A DNA stretch of 64,000 nucleotides. Origin: Rhodosorus marinus (Eukaryota > Rhodophyta > Stylonematophyceae > Stylonematales > Stylonemataceae). The notes below the pieces were generated by a model, which ran no database searches, had not been told where the DNA came from, and saw nothing but the letters and a program-made list of their open reading frames with translations. The stretch lies in contig JAMWBK010000008.1 of assembly GCA_029953675.1 (NCBI GenBank), positions 310,001 through 374,000 on the forward strand, given 5' to 3'. Of this stretch, positions 54,699 through 64,000 are shown piece by piece. Both the position numbers and the translations under genes were made by a program. Position 1 is the stretch's first letter; each line of letters starts with the position of its first letter.

Positions 54699-55987
54699 CT
54701 AACAATACTGTGGAGCAGGAGGCGCTTCAGGTACCTACACGAGCAGGGGGATTCAGCCTCAACCGCATTAGAGAGAAACAGTAGCCAGTGAGCTGTTCTG
54801 GCGTTATGCCCCATACTACTCACCTTGCCGAGAGTGAACTCCGTGGCTTGGAACTGCTGAACATCTACGGGTCTGGCACTGCTTTCGTTCTGCTCAGTCT
54901 GTGGGGCAGGTTCTTGCCCCGCAGAGGCAGCTACGGGCTGCTGTACAGTACTCGAGTGAGCAGGCTGTGTTGTTTGAAAACCACCAAGCGCAGGCTGTGT
55001 ACTCCCGCCAAAAGCATTTGAAACACCTCCAAAGGGCTGGTTTCCCCCTCCCACGCTGCTCCCGGATGTCGCCGCGAATCCCTGTCTGCCATCACCCTGA
55101 AAGGGATTTTGGCTTGGCTTGTCCTCCACCGCGCCGGCTGCTGGCTGTCCAAAAACAGCACCAATCCGTGAGGTTTGTGTGTTGAACGCGTTGGCTGTGT
55201 TTGATGCTCGGAATGGCGCTGATTGTTGAGGATTCTGACCGACTTCGCCTTGCGCTGGGAAAGCATTGCTAGGCTGCACCGATCCACCAACACTGGCGGC
55301 AGCAGTGTTTTTGAAGAGCGAGGCAAAATCAACGCGAGCAAAGGAGGGCGGGGGTTGCTGTCCGGCACTGAAGCCGGAACTTAAACCCTCGAGCCTCTGT
55401 TTCTGGCCCTGTATTCTGTCATTTTCCTCACGGGAGACTTCAATTCGTGGTCGTCCTGACTTTTCCGAAACGTAAGCTTGAAGGCGGACCTCCTCTGGTG
55501 AAATATCACCAATTACAACACTAGCAGAGTTATCAAGACCGAAACCCGTCAACCCCCAAAGGCCTTTGGACAGGGTATCATCCAGATACTTCCTCAGCTC
55601 ATCTTCCGTAGGGCCCCTCTCACCTCCTCCTCGTGTACTCCTTCCGTCATTTCGCTGGCTTCCAGAGTTGCCAAACCCAGAGGTGCCCCTATTTCCGGCA
55701 TTCTGCTGACCTCCAGAGCTACCAAATCCCGACGTGAATGGATTTCCACCACCTCCGCCTCTCGACTGGCCACCGAACGGGTTTCCACCACCTCCACCTC
55801 TCGACTGGCCTCCGAACGGATTTCCACCGCCTCCGCCTCTTGACTGGCCTCCGAACGCATCGCGACGATCATATCCATCATAGTTCGCACCGCCTCCAAA
55901 CTGATTCTTCTCAGATCCAGGATGCTCGAATCGACACTTATCTCCAAATTTACAATTTCCTTGTTGGTAAAACTTACATACAGTCAT
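54699..55987 (-). CDS. nucleoporin NUP42-like protein (CCCH zinc finger and FG repeats)
   Basis: Two exons on the minus strand, 54824-55987 and 54699-54734, 399 residues. Residues 4-22 form a CCCH zinc finger (C-x7-C-x5-C-x3-H). A Gly-rich stretch with three 13-residue repeats of NPFGGQSRGGGGG follows, then many FG and related dipeptides (SGFGSSGG, NPFQGDG, NAFGGSTQ). The C terminus reads ATEFTLGK, then from the tiny second exon VPEAPPAPQYC. NUP42 proteins share the CCCH-FG-helix order and this FTLGK-VPE type ending. The tiny exon restores the expected terminus, which supports the splice call. Family members sit on the cytoplasmic side of the nuclear pore and bind GLE1 to promote mRNA export by DBP5. 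Confidence 0.9.
55739..55857 (-). repeat. three coding 39-bp tandem repeats within NUP42
   Basis: Three near-identical 39-bp units encode NPFGGQSRGGGGG-type repeats (the first unit has AF for PF). Base differences are mostly synonymous, so the array is old enough to have diverged yet kept at protein level. Confidence 0.85.
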
Positions 55988-56967
55988 GGTTGTCCAAGAG
56001 AACTAAACAGCAACCGCTTCTCTTTCTCAGCCGAAGCTCAACGAGCGAAATTACCGACTCACTCACATTACATGTAAAGCAGCGCTCGTGGAAAAGACCA
56101 AAGACTACTTAACCGCTTTCAGATCATGTTCGAACGTACACTCCCAAGCCTTCCTCTTCAATGGCTCTTCGAGTTTTCTTCAAGATGAGGTTTGCTACTT
56201 CTCTCTCAAGCTCAAAGAAGTGTGCATCGATCTCAACGCCAACGTCTTCAATGAAATGAACAGATGAAAGCAGGTGTGATCAGGCACTTTGCTTAGATGC
56301 GAGTATGGAGTTCAGCAGTTTACTGAAGCTAGATAGCACGAAGCTGAGAGACATATACCAGCATAGGCTATGGTTGGTCTTTCTCTGGCATCCTATCATC
56401 GGATACACGGTTCCTTGAGATCGACATGCCAGTCGCGGCCTCCTTAGAGATACTAAATTCATGTATGGGGAGGATTGACTCTTAACAAAGACTGGCTATG
56501 TTGAACGCCTGTGTGACTTCGGTAAACGTCGCTTTTATTTTCGTCCCGGTAACCAATCCCTATCCTACCGACGGTGGCATATGGTAATCTGCTTCAGTGG
56601 CTGATTGCGGAAACTTGCATGGAAGGATCGATACACCCGCCGATCCAAAGAGAGCGACCATAGCAGGGCTGCGAGTTGGCCGATCTGAAGGGAACAGAGA
56701 GCCAGCGCTGATCGTGTCTGGAGCTTTTCACAAAGTTTCTACGAGGAATTGGATTGGTGTCATTTAGAGAATGCCAGATGCGCTAGGGTTCGAATCATCT
56801 TTCACTTCGTCTCGAGCAACGTTGATTGGAATGTCAACGTTCTCAGATTGGATTTCTGTTCAGTTCAGACGTATTTTCTTTTATTAGAACAAATAACTTG
56901 AATGGTTTCTTCATAGCTGCTGAGAAACTGAGTAAGCAGTGGCTGCGATTGACCACTTGTTTCTCGT
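55988..56967. other. spacer, no gene recognised
   Basis: About 1 kb between two minus-strand genes: promoter side of NUP42 and 3' side of the acyl carrier protein gene. A short minus-strand open frame at 56280-56462 is unsupported. Confidence 0.4.
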
Positions 56968-57553
56968 TTAGTGCGGAGTTTGCACTACAAAAGGATGATT
57001 AATAAGGAAATCAATAGTTTCCTGGATGCTTGTGATTTTGTCTGCTTGAGCGTCAGTCATTTCCATATCGAACTCCTCCTCAATAGCCAGAAGCAGTTCG
57101 ACGTTATCGAGACTGTCAAGTCCGAGGTCCTCAAAAGTCATATCCTTCGTAATCTTGTCCTGGGGCACCTTGATCTAAAACAGTAGCAAACACAGCAACA
57201 TATGAATGCGGGTCAAAATTTAAAGCGCGCTCCCCTCTTCTGACTGCTATCAGACATTAAAAACCAGAACAAACCTTTTCAAACCACTTGATAACGTTGA
57301 TTACCCGCTCCTCAGCTTCCAATGGATTCATATAAAACTCGTTCCCGTGTTCGTCAACCCAACCGATATCACCTCCACCCCACCTTTTCTGTATCATAAC
57401 CTCGTATCTTCTCGGACGGCTCTTCCCATTCAAACTTCCCATCGTAAGAGTCTTCATCCCATTCATACTCCCACCACTGAAGTAGCCTCTCCCATTCTTG
57501 CTAAACCATCGTCCAGTTGCTACAGACGAGCGCAATAGCGCACATCTAAACAT
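56968..57553 (-). CDS. acyl carrier protein, mitochondrial (NDUFAB1-type)
   Basis: Two exons on the minus strand, 57275-57553 and 56968-57174, in phase, 161 residues. The Arg/Ser-rich N terminus (MFRCALLRSSVATGRWFSKNG) is a mitochondrial presequence. A non-standard linker with GWVDEHGNEFYMNP lies between it and the carrier domain. The carrier domain starts ERVINVIKWFEKVIKVPQDKI and has the phosphopantetheine site LGLDSLDNVELLLAIEEEF, with Ser as attachment point. It ends with a helix, TIDFLINHP. The protein serves mitochondrial fatty acid and lipoate synthesis, as a subunit of complex I and with LYR proteins in iron-sulfur assembly. The mitochondrial rather than plastid form is inferred from the presequence and nuclear location. 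Confidence 0.94.
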
Positions 57554-58816
57554 ACTGCTTATCGTTTTTCTTCCTAAACAATAATCAAGGAATCCAAAAA
57601 AATTTCTATATAAAGTTCCTTAAATATCTTGCTTGTTGTCCATAAAGACTTTTCGAACTCCACCCCCGTTTCCCACTAGTAACCCCCACGAGGCCATCAA
57701 CAACCAGCCCAAACGCTTTTGAAGATCTCCTTCCCCATAGGTTACGAGTCATCGGTTTTACGAGGAAGGGAAGGCATTAGAAAGCGCAGAGGGGACTTTA
57801 CTTAGGATAGTTGCGGAGAGCACGTACTGTTAGGACAATTCTTCTTGTTTGTAATCGAAATGAATGAATTTAGGGCTGCTCAAGTCATGGAAGTGGCAGA
57901 TCACAAACCTGCAACAATAATTGTCTTGATCGGCTACTGGAGGAGAAGATGGACAGCGCAGCCGATTCCCGTTGAGATCATGTCGGGAATGGTTGAACTT
58001 CGGACTTTTTACTCGCTTCTGATTGGAATGAATAATATTTGGAGCTGTCAGAGCTACGCAAGGTGTTTATCACGCTCATCCAACTTCAGCTACCCAGAAA
58101 GACCGTCGTGATCTGCTCTTTGAGATGTTCGAAGTCTGCACGATGTTGCTGAAGGGATCTTAGCCGGGAGGACAAAGTAGCCCGTGGTATACTTAAATAG
58201 CCACTGACGGTTGAAATCAAAAGCCTCCAACGTGGGTCTAATTTTCCGCATAGCTCGGACAGTCTCGGAAGCACTAGCGTTCCTTGGTGGTTACGCTACT
58301 GGCTCCTTGTCCCCTTGAAGGATTGATTGCCAGTGTTGACCACGGTGCTCCAGTGAGGTTGGCAAAGCTCGTCTTAACCACCGTTGTGTTGATGCTGGAG
58401 CGGCGGGCGTTTGCCCGGCACAGTTATAATTATCAACATAAACGCTCATGGTTGAACGGCAGCTTCCGTAACACAGAGGCAAATCAGCTAGTTGGACTGT
58501 GGGAACGACTGTTTAAATAGGGCTTTTGCCGGCAGTTCTCGTCCATGGTTTAGTCCTCTTGCTAGCAAGCTCGTCCTAATCGGAATGAGATGGAAGCAAT
58601 TCGTGAGGGATATGGCACTCAGTCGGATCGCCATGAATTCCATCGCTCAACAAAAAACTCTGATATTCTGGCAAGCCGTTCACGTCAATGCGATCTGACC
58701 CGATCGAACCCGTCGGGTACCATGAGGACTGTTTCCAATCACACCACTCATCCATGCTTTTCGTGCATGTTTTGCCAAGAGTAAGTCAACACATTCCCAA
58801 AACTCAAGAAGGGTTC
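57554..58816. other. intergenic stretch, no protein gene recognised
   Basis: 1.26 kb between the acyl carrier protein gene and the tRNA. Short open frames on both strands (57845-58912) lack signatures and several overlap the tRNA. Confidence 0.4.
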
Positions 58817-58821
58817 AAAAA
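58817..58821 (-). terminator. RNA polymerase III T5 terminator of tRNA-Ala
   Basis: Read on the minus strand, TTTTT begins two bases after the tRNA body (one base after the discriminator), the usual place for a Pol III stop. Confidence 0.75.
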
Positions 58822-58822
58822 C

Positions 58823-58895
58823 TGGATCCGCCGGGCTTCGATCCCGGTGCCTCGTGAATGCAAATCACGCACTCTACCAATTGAGCTACGGACCC
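58823..58895 (-). tRNA. tRNA-Ala (anticodon TGC)
   Basis: 73 bases on the minus strand fold as a cloverleaf. The acceptor stem GGGTCCG pairs with CGGATCC with one G-U. The D arm is GCTC...GAGT. The anticodon stem CGTGA/TCACG encloses the loop TTTGCAT, giving anticodon TGC for GCA codons. The T arm is CCGGG/CCCGG with loop ATCGAAG. Discriminator A is followed by a T5 terminator and there is no encoded CCA, as expected for a eukaryotic nuclear gene. No intron. The T loop starts with A instead of T, a minor deviation. Confidence 0.93.
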
Positions 58896-59019
58896 GCTCA
58901 ACCTTGTATTAATCTTTGCAAGACTATACATATCATCACTGGGGTTACGTTAGTCTGGGGTGAGCGGCCTGCTCAGATACCCAATCAACTGGGGAATCAG
59001 CCTATGTTGGTCACCAACT

Positions 59020-59226
59020 TGGGACACCGACAAATGGGACACCCGCACCTGGGACAGGCGAGGACTGGAGCACCCAATTTTGGCAGTATGGGACAAGCTG
59101 GTCTGGTGGGCCAGGGACAGCCAGGACAGCAGCCGCTGGGACAGTCCCATCCCGGCACCATGGGACAGGAGAACGAAGAATTTCCAACTTTGCTACAATC
59201 AGTTTCTGGGTTCTCCCTGGGACACA
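59020..59226. repeat. irregular array of GGGACA motifs
   Basis: About nine GGGACA or GGACAG motifs spaced 9-30 bases apart. On the plus strand they read as Gly/Gln-rich (for example GQGQPGQQPLGQ) and on the minus strand as Cys/Pro-rich. The array lies between the tRNA gene and the 3' end of the truncated retroelement, so it may be that element's 3' untranslated tail or an independent minisatellite. Confidence 0.6.
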
Positions 59227-59422
59227 CCACCCCGGGACCTACCCCTGTAAGTGGAACCTACGCCCACCGGGCCTCTAAGGCAGTGGGCATGAGACAACAC
59301 ACTGCCTTACGCCAACTCCATGCGACCATAGGAGGCAGTCGATGGGGTCCGGACACCCATCCGGTACTGGCAACCTTGCGCAATGTTAGGCCGCCGCGCA
59401 CAGAGGTGGTGGCGCTGGCAGA

Positions 59423-60280
59423 CTACAAGAAGGTGCTCTGCACGGCTCTCAACTGATGTCTTTGAAGCGGCGATGTCACCATCACATCCACCATGTACAC
59501 GCATCCGCTCGTCGGGTGTCGTGCAACGATGTCTGGGCGAATTCCAGACCCAGCAAAGAACCCCTCAGGCTCTACTTGTATCTCCGTGAAACTCCATAGG
59601 TGTAACCATCGACTCAGTTCCACCTTTAGCTCGTCGTGCCTCTTGGTTCGCATCCCTGATGAGGTCCTGCAGTGGTGCAGCCGCTGGATCCCACGCACAT
59701 CGTGTGGTTGCTCGCAGACTGTGCACGTGTGTGACCGCCCTAGTCCTTGTAGTGGTAGCCCTAGAAGCATCCGCATGCTCCACAACATCTCATTTCGCGT
59801 CAACTGCCGCGGCCCTGTACTAGGACAGTCGCGTAGCCAGACCCCGCACCCCGTTCCAGATGCCGATCGGATCCTCGCCCGGTCTAGGTCGTCCAGTGTT
59901 GAATCTCCAGTAAGCTCCTCAAAGGCTTGTCGGTGACACTCTCGAGAGAGCGTTTTTTGGATCGGACCGTCAAACCTTTGGGTACCTCCTGTGTCTTCCG
60001 CTGTGCCTTCCGCCGAGTCCTCCAGCGGTTGCCAATCGGCCAGCCTCTGGATCCGTGCACTGGTCGTCGCTGGCAAACGTCGTCTAATTGCACGACTTGC
60101 CTCCACCAGTTGCCAAGCAAGTCCATCGGTTGTCCATCCAAGTCGCACCCGTGGCAGCGATTCTCCTTGTGCGGCCGCAATACACTCCTGGGAAAGCCGT
60201 TCGAGGTAGCGTGATTCAGTGGTGTTCTCTTGCAGGCTGTGCTTCCACCCTGCATGAACTGGTGGAGGCAAGTCGCGCAA
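59423..60280 (-). mobile_element. 5'-truncated non-LTR retroelement, C-terminal domain
   Basis: Minus-strand open frame of up to 285 residues without reverse transcriptase. It contains SASGTGCGVWLRDCPSTG and a helix NEMLWSMRMLLGLPLQG. A zinc knuckle follows: CTVCEQPHDVRGIQRLHHC. Then RHDELKVELSRWL, and IRPDIVARHPTSGCVYMVDVMV, an RPD...D arrangement like restriction-enzyme-like endonuclease domains downstream of reverse transcriptase in R2/CRE-type and related elements. This order (GTGAGAW-like segment, short hydrophobic helix, C-x2-C...H...C, RHD, RPD...D) is common at the ends of such elements in algae and oomycetes. The 5' side is lost and an inverted duplicate of residues ELVEASRAIRRRL lies just beyond it. 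Family assignment is inference from motif order. Confidence 0.65.
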
Positions 60281-60321
60281 TTAGACGACGTTTGCCAGCG
60301 ACGACCAGTGCACGGATCCAG
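60047..60321. repeat. 65-bp inverted repeat, 64 of 65 identical
   Basis: Bases 60047-60111 are matched in inverse orientation by 60257-60321, with one difference (A/G) and 145 bases between the arms. The left arm lies inside the retroelement reading frame (minus strand); the right arm encodes the same peptide on the plus strand. High identity implies a recent event or gene conversion. Confidence 0.95.
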
Positions 60322-61062
60322 GGCCCTCGATTGTCGTATCAGAATCCGATCGGTGGATCAGAGTTATTTTCATTGTTTGAACTGTTGTACCAGAATCGGA
60401 TATTGACTCTTGTTACCGGTTGGAGGAACTGGGACAGATGGATTATAGGTTTGTTTAGGCAGTGAGTCCTGACTGTTAAGCCAGGCCCTTACACAGAGAA
60501 AATTCGAGGAAATGCTTGCCGAGGCGTTGATGATGACCCTCAGCAAGAACCCCGGCCGCGATGGCGAAAGAGGGACATAGCTGTATTGTTGTATCAGAGA
60601 AGGTGACGCTTCTGTACCAAATGTGGAATCAATCTCGAACAAGCCGATGTTCCGTCGTGTAGCCCATACACTAAGATCGGCCCTTCACGGCGCTGGATGA
60701 CCTCGACTAGCCCCAGTTTTTTTTGAAAGCAGAATACCTTTGACTCTTCTGCGGCTTCCACGAACCAGCTCTCTCTGGAGATGAGCGAGTACATCAGTGG
60801 TTGCCAGCAGACATATCTGTTCCACCTCCTACCATAGAGTTCCTACCCATCAACGTTTACCTGATGGAGATGGCTTAAGAAAATTCCCCGAGCACGTCAT
60901 CGTCTATTGCTGTTGGCGGCGAGACGTTGAAACCGATATTATTTTTCTTTTGAGGATTTGAGGCACGGATTCAAGGGAGTTGGGACTCATGGAAGTTAAT
61001 GATGCACTTGAGATGATCCTGCACCTGCGAGGAGGTAGATAGCCTTCTCCTTCTTTCCGTGA
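60322..61062. other. spacer beside the retroelement, no gene recognised
   Basis: About 740 bases from the inverted-repeat arm to the farnesyltransferase start. Minus-strand fragments at 60370-60794 show no clear match and may be older element debris or promoter region. Confidence 0.4.
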
Positions 61063-62524
61063 ATGGAGCCTGTTGAGGAATCGGAATCTTACCATCGTGG
61101 GCTTGCTCTTCGGCTTGAGGAGATGGCGCCAGATGATGAGTTTCCAACTGAGAGTTCACGAGCTCAGAGGGAGGTCGAGGAATCTTTGTTTGCGGAGGAT
61201 GCTGTTCGGGACGCAGCTGGTCTGCGCCATCCGCCAGCCATTCAGAAGGATCGTATGCGGGCCTATCTTCGCGCCGCTGTGAACGGAAAGATCGAGAAAT
61301 ACTTCGTTGGTCTTGACTCTTCACAACCATGGCTTTGCTACTGGATTATACACGCCCTTGATCTGCTTTCATCTTCAGAGGAGCCAGTGTTGGACGAAAC
61401 GACCTCCCAGGAGACGGTTAAATTCCTAAAATCGTGCTCAAACAAGTCTGGAGGTTACGGAGGAGGTCCAGGGCAGGTTTCCCACGCAGCGACTACGTTC
61501 GCCGCTATATCCGCGCTTTGTGTCATCGGTGGGATTCTTCCCAGCGTCCAATGCAAACGTCAACCGAAATCTTTTAGCTGAAATGGGACCCCATTGTTGT
61601 TCAAGAATAGGTACCGACGAAGCCCTGGAAAGCATTGACAGACAATCCCTGTATAGTTTCCTAATCCGCATGAAACAACCAGACGGATCGTTCTCTGTTA
61701 CTGACGACGGGGAAACGGATATCAGAGGGACTTACTGCGCCCTCACCGCGGCCTCCCACACCAACATGCTCACTCCTGAAATCACGCGCGGTTGCAAAGA
61801 CTTCATCTCTAGTCTCCAATCATTCGATGGAGGAATCGGAGGCGAACCTGGTAACGAGAGCCACGGTGGTTACACCTACTGCGGCGTTGCCAGCCTTTGC
61901 ATTTTATGCGATAGCAACCTTGACGAAATGGGCAAAATCATAGATCTTGAGAGCCTAAAACAGTGGGCTTCTATGCGCCAAATGGCCTTTGAAGGCGGCT
62001 TTCAGGTAATCCACCACAAAAGGCTTCTGGTGTAGTACAATCTGTCCTCACTGGCCCATCCGTATCGTCCGAACAGGGCCGTACAAATAAGCTTGTGGAC
62101 AGCTGCTACTCATTCTGGGTAGGCGCACTATTCGCGATGCTTCGATGGCAGCCTGGTGAGCCGTCGTTGATGGACCCGAGCAGGCTAAACCGATACCTTG
62201 TCAACTACTGCCAAGGCGCCAGGGGGGGTATGCGTGACAAGCCAGGAGTAGTAAGTTGCACCAATCTCAACAAGCATCTTTTGCTAATGTATCCCCTCAC
62301 CAGTTAGCGCGTGTCTATATTCGTGCCAAAAGAGACCAGACTACTACCATACATGCTATGCTTTGAGTGGACTGTCTATAGCTCAACAAGCGATGTGTGA
62401 GGAGGGTGAGGATGTACCTTCTGACTTGCGTTTGAAACTTATTGATCCAGTTTACAACCTGCACACTAGACGGCGTGAACGCGTGTATAGATACTTTCAC
62501 GGCCGACCATTTTTACCGGAATAA
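61063..62524 (+). CDS. protein farnesyltransferase beta subunit
   Basis: Four exons: 61063-61528, 61611-62005, 62077-62250 and 62333-62524, in phase, 408 residues. Internal alpha-alpha barrel repeats are visible as [100 protein letters not shown] and RDKPGVRPDYYHTCYALSGLSIAQ, given here only as landmarks. Zinc ligands fall in the [12 protein letters not shown] segment and the YYHTCY histidine. The VDSCYSFW turn is specific to the farnesyl enzyme rather than geranylgeranyl type I. With its alpha subunit it attaches farnesyl groups to CaaX proteins. Start at the first ATG, 61063. It converges on the isomerase gene with only 73 bases between stops. Confidence 0.95.
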
Positions 62525-62597
62525 TACGGACGATAGTTTGTACAAAAATCTAAAACGCGAGAGGTCTCCGCAGAAAGACAAAACGCCGGAGGCATTT

Positions 62598-63632
62598 CTA
62601 CATCTTCGACAGCTTCTGAGCATAGGCCTGAATCGTCTTCCTTACGGTCGGATCGCCAGTGATCTCCCACGTTCGTCTGGCTTCGTCGTACGCCTCGGAC
62701 TCCCATCTCAACGAAAAAGACTGGCGCAATGCGGACTTTGTAAGCTCACCGCCGATGCCGATGCCGTACGAAGTTTGCAAGATCTTGCTCATGACATCTT
62801 GCGCCCGGGATAGGACGCAGCCTCCTTCTTGTGTAGAAACGATATCGTGAACCAAGCCGAGCTCTCTTGCCCGATCGGCTCTCAACATCTCACCAGTTAG
62901 CAGCAATGATTCACCTTTCCCCTTGCCAGCGATTTCACAGAACAGCCTGGCCCAGTTGGTCGGGACCTAAGGAATCCATTGGAGCTGCTGTCAGCGCGGC
63001 TGCAAGAGTGACCCGGTCAACAGGTCATAGGAAGAAGTCTGGAATGCTTACTGGTATTCCTATTCTAGTTTCGTTCAGACCAATGGATCCATCGCTGGTT
63101 AGAATACGATAATCACAACATAGGGCTAGTGCACATCCACCAGCTGGGCATTGTCCTTTCACAGCCGCGATTGTAAACAGGCGTGATCGATAAACCTTTG
63201 CGAGAAACGTCGTCAGAGTGACCCAAAACCTATCCGAATTGAGTGACATTTGCTTAGTATAAGAGGCTGAAACCTATTACCGAAACAAAGCAACTGCTTA
63301 GGCGATCCTTACTTTGTCAACCTCTCCTCGTCTGTTTTCTCGCGAGTCAACTCCCTCAAATCAATTCCGGCAGTAAACACGTTCTTCTTCAACCCAGAGG
63401 CAAATATAGCTCCCCGAAAGCTCTCATCACCTTCGACTTCCTCCAGAGCGTCCAGCAGATCACTCCAAAGCTCAAGACTCATGGCATTCACAGGTGGGCG
63501 ATTAATAGATATCACGGCGAATCCGTTTCTTCTGTCAACACTAACCATACCCATCCCTTCCAAACTGCAGAAAAGGCAACCGCACAAACACACAAACTTT
63601 TCGACAGAAATTGCCAAAGCGCCAATCTTCAT
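62598..63632 (-). CDS. delta3,delta2-enoyl-CoA isomerase (ECI1-like, crotonase family), possibly peroxisomal
   Basis: Three exons on the minus strand: 63313-63632, 63052-63229 and 62598-62966, in phase, 288 residues. Crotonase-fold marks: VISINRPPVNAMSLELWSDL, NVFTAGIDLREL (first oxyanion strand), AAVKGQCPAGGCALALCCDYRIL (second oxyanion Gly), and GLNETRIGIPVPTNWARLF, which is typical of dodecenoyl-CoA isomerases, then the acidic helix of the C-terminal domain. It shifts 3-enoyl-CoA double bonds to 2-trans so unsaturated fatty acids can enter beta-oxidation. The protein ends KLSKM, a permitted peroxisomal PTS1-type tripeptide. The first 25 residues are hydrophobic and Cys-rich; an internal ATG at 63552-63554 would remove them and give a peroxisome-only protein. 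Confidence 0.93.
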
Positions 63633-64000
63633 AAATTAGAACCAAAAACTTCTATCTGACTCTCAGTCATACAGTCTTCCACTTGTACAGTCGTCGTCGC
63701 CATGAAATCGCTCTCCAGCCAACATCGACTACTATCCATCGACCATCCCAAAGCGAATCCATCTCAAAACAACGAGATATTTTTGATTCCCAATAACACC
63801 TATTTATCATTCAAAATCAAATATTTAGAATTAAAACTAAGAAAATTGATATATTTCTAGTTATATTCAGTAGGTACAAGTCTCTAAAATATTACACTAA
63901 AAGCACAATAGTTGTTTTTGGTTCGTAATTTATTCATAATATACACAAACTAAATAGTGTATTTTGGTTTAATTTAGATGTAATACATATGTGCTGAAGT
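63633..64000. other. right edge, AT-rich, no gene recognised
   Basis: Upstream of the isomerase gene. AT-rich from about 63770. No reading frame, RNA gene or repeat that I can support. Confidence 0.4.

Noticed and set aside
55594-56112. Frames within and upstream of NUP42 on both strands.
   Set aside because: They are alternative readings of the NUP42 Gly-rich tandem repeats.
58854-59456. 200-codon plus-strand frame rich in Gly/Gln.
   Set aside because: It starts inside the antisense of the tRNA gene and runs through a GGGACA array. Low complexity makes the open frame weak evidence for a gene, so it is kept as a repeat only.
4640-63632. Idea that acyl-CoA genes (MMSDH, ACS, ECI, ACP) form a functional cluster.
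   Set aside because: They lie 5-45 kb apart on mixed strands among unrelated genes. Co-occurrence in one window is best taken as chance.
1-64000. Search for CRISPR-like arrays, prokaryotic operons or integrated viral genes.
   Set aside because: No regularly spaced repeats, no clustered same-strand prokaryote-like genes, and spliced genes occur throughout. The only mobile DNA seen is the retroelement remnant near 59.4-60.3 kb.

Overview
The window is nuclear DNA of a photosynthetic eukaryote. Most genes are split by short GT-AG introns (mostly 60-110 nt), and I could join exons in phase for nearly all of them. Plastid-type proteins (ferredoxin-sulfite reductase, a thylakoid-type FtsH) carry simple Ser/Arg-rich transit peptides with no preceding signal peptide, which points to a primary plastid (Archaeplastida). 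A phosphomevalonate kinase gene argues against Chlorophyta, which are generally described as lacking the mevalonate route. A red alga is my best inference, but no single marker in the window proves it.

Layout, left to right. 0.4-2 kb: a membrane-anchored WrbA-like flavoprotein (+) and a GYF-like protein (-). 4.6-7.1 kb: 12-exon methylmalonate-semialdehyde dehydrogenase (+). 8.1-9.2 kb: orphan membrane protein (+). 10.4-15.4 kb: IPI3/WDR18 ribosome-assembly protein (+) convergent with 11-exon acetyl-CoA synthetase (-). 18-24 kb: plastid sulfite reductase (+) and the UFM1 protease UFSP2 (+). 24.7-25.3 kb: Yippee zinc protein (-). 28-31.7 kb: intronless HSP70 (+) convergent with an intronless RFTS-like/bromodomain/zinc-knuckle protein (-). 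33.4-38.4 kb: a small membrane protein (+), kinetochore SPC25 (-), a TauE/SafE-type transporter (+) and an unrecognised spliced gene (-). 39.5-47.5 kb: FtsH (+), a glycine-rich low-complexity protein (-) and phosphomannose isomerase (-). 49.5-54.1 kb: phosphomevalonate kinase, a cysteine-less rhodanese-like protein and a DUF1664-type protein (all +). 54.7-57.6 kb: nucleoporin NUP42 and mitochondrial acyl carrier protein (both -). 58.8-60.3 kb: tRNA-Ala(TGC) and a truncated non-LTR retroelement carrying a 65-bp inverted duplication (-). 61-63.6 kb: farnesyltransferase beta subunit (+) and a delta3,delta2-enoyl-CoA isomerase with a peroxisome-type C terminus (-).

These are housekeeping genes with no operon logic. 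Related functions are scattered (acyl-CoA metabolism: MMSDH, ACS, ECI, ACP; isoprenoid and prenylation: PMK, FNTB; plastid: SIR, FtsH). Accessory interest lies in the retroelement scar, a tandem 240-bp duplication between FtsH and the glycine-rich gene, repeated hairpins 3' of HSP70, and a few unusual protein architectures. I found no CRISPR, prokaryotic mobile island, or obviously new multi-gene system.
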